Positions 53,798 to 63,865 of a stretch of DNA of 64,000 nucleotides are shown piece after piece. Both the position numbers and the translations under genes were made by a program. Position 1 is the first letter of the stretch; each line of letters starts with the position of its first letter. The notes under the pieces were generated by a model. It had not been told where the DNA came from and ran no database searches. It saw only the letters and a program-made list of their open reading frames with translations. Source of the stretch: Paralithodes platypus (taxonomy: Eukaryota; Arthropoda; Malacostraca; Decapoda; Lithodidae); assembly GCA_032716605.1 (NCBI GenBank), contig CM064571.1:10608405-10672404 (forward strand). The letters are read 5' to 3'.

Positions 53798-54883
53798 TTG
53801 ACTCTTAACCTGAAAGAAAAGCAACCTAAAACTCTGCAGGAGGCGGCTGAGTTGGCTGACCTCAGGTTGTCGTTAATTCGTGGGTGCAGGTCTGCCCAGA
53901 GAGCTGAGGCAGGTAACAAGGGGCGTATCACCCCACCCCACCAAACTAATGATACAACAAATTATCCTACTAAGAGCACTGTTGCCAATTTTGAACCCAA
54001 GTCGAAATCCTTCTCGTTAAAGAAAGGCCAGGGCCCTTCCTCACCCCAGGGGAAGTCAAGGAGTGAGGTGGAGTGTTTTAAGTGCCATAAGAAGGGGCAT
54101 ATTGCGCGCTCTTGTCCGAGCACACAGTCTACAGCGGTGGTGTCTCTAGTGAGCAACATCGGGGTGTCTTTGAGGTCTTCCGCATTTGCCTGGGGTAAAT
54201 CGTCGGTTGCGAAGTCACAGTCGGTGAAGAAGCATAAGGAGGGCTCGCTACCTGTCCGAGATGCTTTTTGTGGTCATAGGGGACATGGTACTGTGAGGTG
54301 GGCTGGTGTGGAACATAGGCTTGAGTTGTTCCATGATACGGGTGCCTCCCAGACATTACTTAAGAACTTCACTGGTAAGCCAATTAACGCAGCTCGGGTT
54401 GTAGTGGTTCAAGGCATCAATGCTGTGCGGTCTTACCCGCTGGTGAGAGTGGAGCTTGTGGTGGATGGTGTGACACGGGAGTTGGATGTGGGGATTGTGG
54501 AGAAATTGCCAGTTGAGGGGGTCGACCTCCTTCTCGGTAACGACTTTGCGGTGCCTACTTCCGAGGTTCCACCCTTAGTCGTTGCCGAGAGGGCGGCCGA
54601 CACGAGTAGGGAGGGGCAAGAGTGGCTCGAGAGGTGCCAGATGCAGCAGATGGCGTGTGCTGTCACCAGATCTCAGTCCGCTCAGGTGTCACGGCCTAGT
54701 ACCCAGGTTTCAGACCAGCGGAGGAAGGGTCGGAAGGAGAAAGTCAAGGCTGGTGGTCGGGTTAAGAGTTTGGACCCAGCGACACTCCTTGGTGACTCGG
54801 TACTTGCACCACTTTTGAGGTCCGGAGTGGCCCCAGAACCTGTCCCCCCTAGTGACATGGTAGGGCGTGATAGCACTCCGTGA
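53798..54883 (+). CDS. GmrB nucleocapsid zinc knuckle and protease segment
   Basis: A 361-codon open frame. It opens in the gag tail (KTLQEAAELADLRLSL), has a CCHC knuckle at 54073-54117 (CFKCHKKGHIARSC) and a retropepsin with HDTGASQTLL (Asp at 54334-54336) and DLLLGNDFAV. It ends at TGA 54881-54883. The integrase frame continues in the same frame after this stop, so the TGA is a nonsense mutation in gag-pol. GmrA has the same order. Confidence 0.83.
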   Translation: MTLNLKEKQPKTLQEAAELADLRLSLIRGCRSAQRAEAGNKGRITPPHQTNDTTNYPTKSTVANFEPKSKSFSLKKGQGPSSPQGKSRSEVECFKCHKKGHIARSCPSTQSTAVVSLVSNIGVSLRSSAFAWGKSSVAKSQSVKKHKEGSLPVRDAFCGHRGHGTVRWAGVEHRLELFHDTGASQTLLKNFTGKPINAARVVVVQGINAVRSYPLVRVELVVDGVTRELDVGIVEKLPVEGVDLLLGNDFAVPTSEVPPLVVAERAADTSREGQEWLERCQMQQMACAVTRSQSAQVSRPSTQVSDQRRKGRKEKVKAGGRVKSLDPATLLGDSVLAPLLRSGVAPEPVPPSDMVGRDSTP

Positions 54884-55632
54884 CAGAAACGTTCCCAGGT
54901 GAAACAGACTAGGCTTGAGCAACCCAGTATCGGGGGTGGCCACAAGTTGCTCCAGGAACACTTGGACAGGTTGGCACCCTCTGATATACGACAGATGCAA
55001 CTAGAAGATCCTAGTCTTGAGAGTTGTGGGAACGGGGCTATTGAACTAGATGAGGACAGGGATGCAAAACCGGAAGAATTCTTTCGTGTTGATGGCATTC
55101 TGTATCGGCGTTTTGTTGATCCCAAACTCAATTGGGATGGTGGGGTCGGAGTGGTCGACCAGTTGGTAGTACCTGAAAAGTGCCGTGATAGCCTGTTGGG
55201 GTTGGCACACGATGTTCCGCTAGCAGGGCACTTGGGGGTGACAAAAACGTTGGCCTCGTTGGCAAGGTTGTTCTGGTGGCCGGGCATTAAGTCGCAAGTC
55301 TCGGCCTGGGTGGCGATGTGTAGCACCTGCCAGATGGTGGGTAAGCCGAACCAGATCATACCTAAGGCCCCGTTGCACCCAGTGCCTGCTATCGGTCCTC
55401 CCTTCAGCAAGGTTGTTATCGACATGGTAGGCCCTCTGCCTCCCACTAGTGCAGGTAACAGATTTTTGCTAACCATCATGGATGTCTCCACTCGCTACCC
55501 TGATGCATACCCAATGAGAAATGGCAAGTCTAAAACTGTTGTGCGAAACCTGCTGTTGTATTGCTTGAGATACGGGTACCCGCAGGAAATTCAGTCGGAC
55601 CCAGGGTCAAATTTCACGTCCACTCTCTTTAA

Positions 55633-56112
55633 CACCTTACGAGCGGCCTATGCGGTTTATTTATGTGTACCGCACAGCGGGGTGTTTTTAGCCAAAATAG
55701 GGCTGTTTATGTGATCATTTTCATGCCTAAATAAGACCCAGAACGTAAAACAAGTACCTATCCCTGAAAGGGCATAAACAGAGCTTTCGAATGACACCAT
55801 AACGATCCTTGTATGATGGATAGTTTTCTTGCAATAACCGTGCAACGCGAGTGCAAAAAGCAGGTAATTCGTACTTTCGTACAATTAATTGAGTATGTAG
55901 CGAGTGAGAGAGGGAGGAGGGAGCTGAGATTTGTGTCAGTAGGTTCGCCGCGGTGGTCTGGAGCAGTCATACGCTCGCTAGTCTCCTGCCACCACTTGTC
56001 TCTCTCTCTCAGCCACATTACGTGCTGAAATTGCCACTCGAGTTATGTCGAGCGCCGCCACATAGTCCAGCTTTATTTAACTCGACTTATGTTGCTCGCC
56101 GCTAAATAAGGG
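55633..56112. mobile_element. 480-bp TTAA short element, copy 2, in GmrB integrase
   Basis: TTAA at 55629-55632 and 56113-56116. Left end CACCTTACGAGCGGCC, right end reversed CCCTTATTTAGCGGCG. Nearly identical to copy 1. The piggyBac-type duplication and CCC end suggest movement by a piggyBac-like transposase. Confidence 0.9.
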
Positions 56113-56350
56113 TTAAACAGACTATGCAGCAACATGGGATCAATACGGTTGTCTCTTCAGCTTATCACCCAGAGAGTCAAGGGGTGTTGGAAAGATGGCA
56201 TTCCACCTTGAAAAGCATGTTGCGTTGTTACTGTTTAGAGAATGGCAAGGATTGGAACCCGGGGGCTACCGTACGTTTTGTTTGCGGCACGAGAGGTACC
56301 TGGTGAGAGCCTTGGGTTCAGCCCCAACGAGTTGGTTTTCGGGCATCAGG

Positions 56351-56577
56351 TTAGAGGTCCTCTAAGCATGGTGAGAGAGATCTGGGAAGGGACTGTGCCG
56401 CCATGTTCTCTACTCAAGTATGTCCTCGAGAGCAGAGACAGGATGCTGAAAAGCCTGGAGTTGCCAACTCCAGGCTTTTCAGCATCCTGTCTCTGCTCTC
56501 GAGGACATACTTGAGTAGAGAACATGGCGGCACAGTCCCTTCCCAGATCTCTCTCACCATGCTTAGAGGACCTCTAA
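56351..56577. repeat. Perfect 112-bp inverted repeat (3-bp spacer) in integrase
   Basis: Left arm 56351-56462 and right arm 56466-56577 are exact reverse complements with GCC between. The left arm is integrase coding (RGPLSMVREIWEG, LLKYVLESRDRMLKS). The right arm is its inverse, replacing the normal continuation. Confidence 0.95.
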
Positions 56578-56964
56578 GGAGGGAGAAATTTAGTGGGTAC
56601 TCAGGCCTTGATGAAGGATCGATATGACTTAAAAGCAAAGCTCCGGGAGTTTGTGGTAGGACAGGAGGATTTGGTCTTGTTGCCCTTAGTAGGCCATCCC
56701 CTGTCTGCCAAGTATGTCGGTCCTTACAAGGTCGTGAAGAAGTTATCCGACCTAGATTACCTTGTGGCTACTCCTGATAGGCGGAAGAAGAATCAGCTCT
56801 ATCATGTGAACCTGTTAAAAGAGTTCGTGAGGCGCCCACCTGAGCAACCTACTGTCCCTGTGCTGGTCTGCAGCGGCCAAGGTGGAGAAGGAGAGGGGGG
56901 CAGTGAGGCACAGGTGGAGGAAAGTTGAGATTGTCATGTCTCGACGGATCAGTGGGCGGGGAAC

Positions 56965-58391
56965 ATGAGTCAGGTGGCTGTGGAAGCGCTTGAGCACCTG
57001 CCTGAGCAACAGCGTGCAGCGATCCAGCACCTGTTCGGTTTATACCCCACTGTTTTTGCCGTGCACCCAGGCCTCACAACTCATGCGGTGCACGATGTCA
57101 TCGTTGGAGACTACCCCCCCCCCTTTAAATCAGTGCCCTATCGTGTACCTCCCATTAAACTTCCGGCTCTTCGAGCGGAATTAGGCTACATGTTGGAGAG
57201 GGGGCTGATAGAGAAAGGGGCGGTTAGGTGGACATCTCCCGTCACTCTGCAGCCTAAACCAAACGGCAAGGTCAGGTTTTGCATTGACTTCAGGCGGTTG
57301 AACGGCTTAACCCCCACCAATGCCTACCCTCTTCCCCGTATAGATGACAGTGTTGACAAGATCGGGTGTGCACGTTACCTGACCAAGGTGGATCTTGTCA
57401 AAGGCTACTGGCAGGTGCCGTTGTCGGAGCGGGTGAAGCAGGTGTGCGGGATTGTGGTGGATGGGAACACTTACCGTTGCAACGTAATGCCGTATGGGTT
57501 GAAGAATGCACCTGCAACCTTCCAATGCCTGATGAATGAGTTAGTGGCAGATCCCTAACTGCACCGTTTATCTAGATGATGTAATAATCTACGATGATGA
57601 CTTTGAAAGCCATTGCGAGCACATCGGGGCATTGTTCAGGAGGCTGAGTGAGGCTCATTTGGTGGTCAATCTGGGCAAATGCGTTTTTGTTCGGGCAACT
57701 GTGCAGTACTTAGGGTTTGTGGTAGGGTTAGGCCAGGTGTGCCCCCCCCCCCCCCCAAACTAAGATACAGGCTATTAACCGATTCCCCAGGCCGACCACC
57801 AAGCGACAAATCATGAGGTTCTTGGGGATGATAGGGTATTATCGGAGATTTATCCGCGGACACTCCTCGGTGCTGGCTCCTCTGACTGACCTACTTGCAA
57901 AGACGAAAAAGTTTGTGTGGGCACCTGAGTGTGAGAAAGCATTCTCCCTGGTGAAGCATCTTTTGTGCACTCACCCCATACTCAGGGCCCCAGACTTCTC
58001 GAGACCTTTTCAGCTAGCGACAGATGCTAGCGGTGTATGGGCTGGTGCCGCCTTGTTGCAAACAGACACAGAAGGTGTGGAACACCCAGTAAGTTTCTTC
58101 TCTAAGAAGTTTAACTCAGCACAAAAGAACTATTCAGTGGTAGAGAAGGAGCTTCTGGCCATTGTGCTGGCGCTCAGGCACTTTGAGGTGTATGTTCCCG
58201 CTTTTGGCCCAGTCGTGGTGATCTACACTGACCACCACCCTTTGAAGTTTTTAAATCAGTTCCACAACCGGAATATGAGGCTAACCAGATGGTCCTTAAT
58301 GTTGCAGGAGTACAACCTAGACTTTTGCCATATTGCCGGTTGTGACAACGTGATAGCGGACTGTTTGTCTGGGGTGGAGGACCCAGGGTAG
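56965..58391 (+). pseudogene. GmrB reverse transcriptase and RNase H, downstream of integrase
   Basis: RT N-terminal half 56965-57558 (VPYRVPPIKLPAL, WTSPVTLQPKPNG, VRFCIDFRRLNGL, KVDLVKGYWQVPL, MPYGLKNAPATFQ). A 1-bp loss at about 57555 shifts the frame, but CTVYLDDVIIY (YLDD 57569-57580) is intact. A poly-C run at 57742-57756 causes a second shift. RNase H 57813-58391: FLGMIGYYRRFIRG, LATDASGVWAGAALL, VEKELLAIVLALRHF, IYTDHHPLKFL, DNVIADCLSG. This domain is complete, which GmrA lacks, and it confirms the order protease-integrase-RT-RNase H. Confidence 0.88.
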
Positions 58392-58805
58392 ATCACCACA
58401 GGTGTGTTGGTTTGAGTGGAGAAAAAATTAGGTTTGCCCCTGTAGTGCAAAGCCGCCAAAAACAATATTAAAATAATACAAAAACCTCACATAAAAACTC
58501 TTTCTTTTGATAGTATATAAGTGCAGTATGTTACAGCAAGAATCTAAGACATTCTGAGTTTTTGTTCTTAGTAGGCTAGGCTTGGTGAAGCTTGCTCGTT
58601 GAGCGTAACATTGTTAAGTGATGCTATTATTTTGGGGAAGTGTTGTGTAGATTTTTTTTATATAATGAAGTGTTTTTACGTTTGTGATTGTGCCTTGTTT
58701 TTTCACAACTTGGGGAGTAGCTGGGTGATGCGGGGTTTGTGGGCATTCTGTCTGGTCAGATGTGGCGTTTACCTGAGGTTAAAACGTCCCACATCTTGGG
58801 CGGGG
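58392..58805 (+). other. GmrB 3' non-coding region and polypurine tract
   Basis: About 400 bp without a coding frame, ending in TTGGGCGGGG directly before the LTR start at 58806. Confidence 0.7.
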
Positions 58806-60497
58806 TGTTACGCTGGCCAGCTTGCCAGAATGTACTCGTGACTCGCTAGCACTCGCCACGGCAGTGAAATGGGCTATAATAATCGTAGAACGATATTCTT
58901 TCTTTCTTAGTATTCATGTTGTCACAGACAGATCAGTGTTTGCCTTTATTCTTGTCTGTTACACTTAGAAGTATTTTATATCCATGGTAGTGATTATAAC
59001 ATGCAGCGCGTGAGAGAGAGAGAGAGTCGGAGGGGAGAGCGAAGAGGCAGTGTGTGTGCGTATGTACGTGTGCATTCCTCGCTCGGTGGGCCCCGCCCGC
59101 TCGCTATTGGACGGCGGGCCTGGCATGGCATATGACGTCTGCTTGTCATGTGACGTAGCGGCCTGTGATTGGTCGCAGAGCCATCTGGTGGCCAGACTCA
59201 GTACTTCTCTCCTTCTCTCTCGTCAGAACATGGTATCGCGCGCTCGGCCCTACAAGTCCCTCGCATTCTGCCCCACATCTAACCCCCTTTACTGCTGTGC
59301 CTCTCTCTGAACTCCTTCTTTCCAATACTTCTAATCTTTATTCAATTACCCATCCCTTCTGGTTCTCGCCTACGACTTCCATAGTCGGCCAGTCGTATTA
59401 CCAGCGCCTGTTCTCACATATATGTTTTGCACTAGCATTAGAGTTTAATAGAATCATAGTCACATGGATTCATATTGTTGGGTGCTTCTAATTATTTGGT
59501 TGTTCTTTATTACTATTTAATGCTAGACAGTGGAGGGTATCTTTGGTCGTTGTCTGTGTTATGTATATGGCAAGTCAGAGCCTGTACGACTTCGACGGAG
59601 CTAGGTAGCCTGTAGTACACCCTTGTGCATATTTTCCTTTGCGAGCTTAGCAGTATACAAGCGAAGGGCTTTTGCCTACTCTTGCTTGTATACTTGCTAA
59701 CTCATTTTGTTGACCTTTGAGGAGCGCCAGGGTAAGACCAGATACTTGAGATCTGGACTTACCAAGAGAGCCTCCTAGTCACTTAACGTAAGATAAGGGA
59801 AATCTGTTCAGGGGAGACAGTAGGCTGCGAGCATGCTTGAGCTCTGCCTAGGCTCCCTGTACCTTTATGCTGCTGCTAGACTTTATTAGTATGAAAGACA
59901 GCATTTTGTTTATTAACTTTAACCGCGTATGCTTTAGCAATTATTCACGTATTGTTTTAGCCTAGGTTGATGCATAGTGCACAACCCAGTATTGCTGTTA
60001 CTTTGGCTAAGGAAGTACTGTTTTTGAGTTGCTGTTGTTAGTGCTGTCACAGAGTTGTTGCACTCTCTTGTTTCCATATATATGTATCCTACTTTTTGGT
60101 GTATTTAAGATACACGCTTTGGTGTCCTGCCCCCTGCATTATTCCTGTTCTATATTCGACGAGCATCTTAGAGCATCAGACGTTTTCAGAAGATTCCATA
60201 TCTGTTTGCTGTAGGACTAGACTTCAAGTGTTTTCATAGAGCATTGAAGAGTTTTAGTGTTGAGTTCAGACTCACACTAAAGATAACGTAAGCATATAAT
60301 CATTTATTAAATCTTGTCATAGTTTTTTTAAGCATTGTTATTACTTGAGAGCTTTTTATTAACGTAATTACTCTTGTTGTGAGTAGGCTTTGCCGTCACC
60401 GGAAAGCCTTTGTAGAAGTACACTTAACCCAGTTAATTGATACCCCGTTATCCAGTAGATTAACTCTGGAGGGTTTAAGTGTTTTGTTCACCGGCTA

Positions 60498-61497
60498 AGG
60501 GAGGCTGAACCTTTTTCTGAGCCCAGAGATCAAAATTTCTAATTATTGTGTTTATGTTCTATAGTGCTTCTTTCAACATAGGAGAATAGCATAGGAAGGA
60601 ACAAAAAAACATATCGCATCCATAACCCCCTGGGCCGGGGGTTCGACCTCGACCCCCGAAAAACTATTTTTTTCCCTATCAGCCACACAATTTTTTGTTT
60701 TGTGTCTGTAGTCTAAAGGGCTGCTGTAAGCAATAGAAATGATCATATGAGGACATAAACACCCATATGATAGCCCTAGGGCCCCCTTGGGGGGCCCCAA
60801 AATCATGGTTTTATGTAGATATTTGTCTCATAAAATCGGAAAAGCAATCCCACTGACGAAAATTTTGTGTAGTTACCCATTACTCTCGATCTTCTACGTG
60901 CGCGCTAATAGAGAAAACGGATACTAAGCAGGACAAACTGTTTGTTCTGCCCAAATTAATTTTCTAGACATGAAATCTAAGAATTGGTGTGGTTTGGTAC
61001 CATTCTTTGGCACTTACGAGTCTATCTATATTTTTATCTATTGCTCAAATACATTCCCCTTCTACATAGAGTACATAGGAGTAGCCTACATAGGAAGGGC
61101 TGTCCGTTTAAAAAAGTCCCAATTTGCCGAAAATGTCCGATTTTTGCCCCTTTTGGAGTCAAATCAGCTGTAACCCAATGATGATAATGTAATATATTTA
61201 TTTCAGCACTTTCTATTATTCAATAGGGGTATTTTTAAACGGCACGGTGTTGGGGATGCTTGTACTGTATGCCATGCAAAAATTGCGGGAAATTTGAACA
61301 ATTTTGAGTGACTAGCCTAGATGGTTTTACAAAAGTGCAATGAAATGTTATGACATTTTGCGCTCACGCGCGCGCACACATAGAGATCTGATTTTTTCAT
61401 CGAGTCTTAGTATTACCATATGTAATAACATGGTATAATGCCAGAAACTCTTTCTCTTATACAGGCTGACTTGGGGGTGTAAGCTTCAGCCTCCCCT
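60498..61497. mobile_element. 1000-bp TA-flanked short DNA element
   Basis: Flanked by TA at 60496-60497 and 61498-61499. Ends AGGGAGGCTGAACCTT and, reversed, AGGGGAGGCTGAAGCTT, a terminal inverted repeat with one indel and one mismatch. No transposase frame. TA duplication suggests Tc1/mariner-type mobilisation, but the superfamily is unproven. Confidence 0.75.
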
Positions 61498-61564
61498 TAG
61501 TTCGAGGGTTTGGAATTAGCGTACCGTTGTTGCAGATCTAGCCTATCTTGTAGTCCAATATTAA

Positions 61565-62660
61565 CCTAAGAAGTGCGCATGGGGGTAATTAGAAACGTCC
61601 GCCTGTGCTGACGTATTTGAGCTGTTTCCATCACTAAAATATTCATTTTACCATATATAGCATTAATACTTATCCATACGCGCCTATTATGGGTTGATTA
61701 TAAAGGTATTAACCTGAAACAACAATAAAACGAGTGAAAACAGCGTTTGGATGGTCAAAATCGGAGATACAGGTCGCGAGTTATATAATGTATGGGTGAG
61801 GCAACCTGCTTTCCCGCCAATTTCCCCCAAGGCCACTGAGACACAGTCAATCGATACTCTCTCTCTCTCTTGCACTCGCTTGCTACCAGTGATGACAATG
61901 CCCTGCTTGCAACTCGCTAATGTTAGCACGAAAATATACCTCAGAATAAGGGAATAACAGGGAAAATAGGTGATAACTGAAGGAGGGGAGGAAAGTGGGG
62001 AAGGAGGGGAGGTAGAGGAGTGATATTTTGCATGGCCCAGGGGCAAAAAATAAATAAAAAAATAAAAAAATAAAAATATATATATTTTTTTCGATGTTTA
62101 ACCCTTAATTAGAGGCTCACCACATAAGTCGAGTTAAATAAAGCTGGACTATGTGGCGGCGCTCGACATAGGTCGAGTGGCAATTTCAGCACGTAATGTT
62201 GCTGAGAGAGAGAGACAAGTGGTGGCAGGAGACTAGCGAGCGTATGACTGCTCCAGACCACCGCGGCGAACCTACTGACACGAATCTCAGCTTCCTCCTC
62301 CCTCTCTCACTCGCTACATACTGAATTATATGGGGAAAGTACCGAATTACATGCTTTTTGCACTCGCGTTGCACGGTTATTGCAAGAAAACTAGCATCAT
62401 AAAGGATCGTTATGGTGTCATTCGAAAGCTCTGTTTATGCCCTTTCAGGATAGGTACTTGTTTTTACGTTCTGGGTCTTATTTAGGCATGAAATGATCAC
62501 GTAAACAGCCCTATTTTGGGCTAAAACACCCCGCTGGGCGGTACATATAAATAAACCGCATAGGCGCTCGTAAGGTGAAAGTTGATTTTTGTTTCTCTGA
62601 CTCTTAAGAGTCTTCCCGCAGTCCGGGGGAACTCTTAAGAGTCTTCCGGCAGTTCCCAGG
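61565..62660. mobile_element. 1096-bp TTAA short element, carrying a nested 480-bp copy
   Basis: TTAA at 61561-61564 and 62661-62664. Ends CCTAAGAAGTGC and, reversed, CCTGGGAACTGC. The segment AATAGGTGATAACTGAAGG, GGAGGGG and the following G-rich run match the 641-bp element at 24116-24756, so the two are related. Two direct repeats of ACTCTTAAGAGTCTTCC lie near the right end (62597-62650). Confidence 0.82.
62102..62577. mobile_element. 480-bp TTAA short element, copy 3 (inverted, nested)
   Basis: Reverse complement of copies 1 and 2: starts CCCTTAATTAG after TTAA (62098-62101) and ends CGCTCGTAAGGTG. The right-hand TTAA is lost (AAAG). More diverged than the other two copies. Confidence 0.85.
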
Positions 62661-62699
62661 TTAAGTGCCCTTGTTTATTTCGTTGTGCCGGTCGTAACA

Positions 62700-63774
62700 G
62701 TCCCGAGTCAGTCGACGCCCCTCCTCCCAACCAGCATCGCCTTCATCCGTATATTTCTTCACTCCATCCTTCCACCTCTCTTTCGGTTTACCTCTCCCTC
62801 TCTGTCATTTCACCTTGCTCTCATACACCCTCTTAGTCATTCTTTCGCTTCCCATACGTTCCATATGGCCGAACCATCTCAAGGTGTTCCTTTTCACACT
62901 TTCCAGCACATCTACCTCCACACCACACCTAGCTCTTTCTTACTTCCTCATTCGTCTGTCTATCCCTCTATGTAACTCCGCACGCACTTCTCAAGTAACT
63001 CATTTCCACCCCTCTCACTCTTGGTCTGAGTTTCTCCACCAAAGTCCATGCTTTGCTTCTATAAGTTAGTGTCGGGATTACCACACTGTCATGCAAGGAC
63101 TTCTTCACTTCCATACTGACCACCCTATTTCTTGTTACTGCTTTCAGCATTCCTACAGCTCTCTTCCCCTGTTGCACCCTCTCCCACATTTCTTCATCCA
63201 TAGTCCCATCTTTCTCAGCACACTGCCCAGATACTTAAATGAGCTGACAATCTCCATAGCCTGACCGTTCAACTTCACCTCACACTTTGTTGCTTCACCT
63301 CTTTGGAAGACCATAACCTTGCTCTTCCCCGCATTTACCTTCAGATTCCATTTTTCGCACACTGTTCCAAACATATTTACCAGACCCTGCAACTCCCATT
63401 CATTATCGATCATCAGAACTGAATCATCAGCAAACAGTAGTACAGGCAGCTTCCACTCATTTCCGTCCCTTATCAGCATACAACAACATCTACTGCTCTT
63501 CTTGTATTTCTTTCATGACGCCATCCATATATACAGTAAACAACCACAGGGACATCACTCACCCGTTTCAACCCAACATTCTGATCAAATAACTCGCTCT
63601 GCTCATTCTCCACATGTACTGCCGCCTTTGCACCCTCATACATGCTCTTCACTGCTTTCAGCAACTTTCCAACTACTCCATAATTATATTCTAAATACTT
63701 TGCACATACCTTCTCTATCCACTCTGTCATAGGCCTTCTCCAAGTCCATAAAGGCAACATACAGGTTGTGTTAC

Positions 63775-63779
<5 letters not shown>
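62700..63779 (-). pseudogene. RTE-like LINE reverse transcriptase, continuing from 46780
   Basis: On the minus strand: about 63485-63779 has MDLEKAYDRV-like remnants, KLLKAVKSMYEGAKAAVHVE and SELFDQNVGLKRVSD. 63153-63479 has LLFADDSVLMIDNEWELQGL and SSFKYLGSVL. 62968-63201 has MEVKKSLHDSVVIPTLTYRS and SYLRSACGVT. About 62740-62900 has NTLRWFGHMERMG. The FADD is intact but several frameshifts break the frame. The GTCC at 62700-62703 marks the GmrB insertion; its 3' end is at 46699-46780. The style is RTE-like; clade not certain. It is cut on the right by a TA microsatellite. Confidence 0.78.
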
Positions 63780-63827
<48 letters not shown>

Positions 63828-63850
63828 TATATATACTGTACATACTGTAT
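63780..63850. repeat. (TA)n microsatellite
   Basis: TA run of about 50 bp followed by interrupted TA with CTGTACATACTG. Confidence 0.95.
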
Positions 63851-63865
63851 ATATTTACATAATAC

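Larger units (their letters stand above)
49611..53801 (+). pseudogene. GmrB gag, interrupted by a stop and by a Jockey-like LINE
   Basis: ATG at 49611 (MSSLDGFEHSEG) is preferred to the GTG at 49545. The N-terminal part has a Pro-rich linker and a coiled coil of QAEL/HEAEL repeats (50100-50219), with a TAG at 50145-50147 in place of a Gln codon. The LINE sits at 50220-53267. Gag resumes with a capsid-like region (VTEFFLRFEKKCREHQWPEE, AYELQPETNRLKF), the counterpart of GmrA gag. It ends after LVLLNSLNALVGT; a 1-bp shift near 53800 separates it from the downstream frame. Confidence 0.82.
54899..56928 (+). pseudogene. GmrB integrase, interrupted by a 480-bp element and a hairpin
   Basis: Zinc domain at 55207-55340 (AHDVPLAGHLGVTKTL, MCSTCQMVGKPNQ). 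Catalytic Asp at about 55421 (VVIDMVGPLPP) and Asp 55598-55600 (SDPGSNFTS), then the 480-bp element at 55633-56112, then Glu 56190-56192 (GVLERWHSTL). Removing the element and one TTAA joins LF to KQTMQQHG in frame. A shift near 56262 precedes LPYVLFAAREVPGESLGF. The next part is replaced by a perfect inverted repeat (56351-56577). The C-terminal domain follows at 56593-56928 (GPYKVVKKLSDLDYLVATP). The D,D35E residues are intact. Confidence 0.85.
46781..62699 (+). mobile_element. GmrB: Gmr1-like Ty3/Gypsy element riddled with nested insertions
   Basis: LTRs start TGTTACGCTGGCC (46781 and 58806) and end GTCGTAACA (49347 and 62699). GTCC flanks both ends (46777-46780 and 62700-62703), and the interrupted RTE-like LINE reads through when GmrB is removed. 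Internal order: primer-binding site TGGCGACCTTAG (49350), gag, protease, integrase, RT, RNase H, polypurine tract. Nested inserts: a LINE piece in the 5' LTR, a Jockey-like LINE in gag, a 480-bp element in integrase, and three short elements in the 3' LTR. It resembles GmrA in ends, primer site, 4-bp duplication and gene order. Confidence 0.9.
58806..62699 (+). repeat. GmrB 3' LTR (split by short elements)
   Basis: LTR sequence lies at 58806-60497, 61498-61564 and 62661-62699. The gaps are a 1000-bp TA element and a 1096-bp TTAA element, both absent from the 5' LTR. Ends GTCGTAACA then GTCC. Confidence 0.87.
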
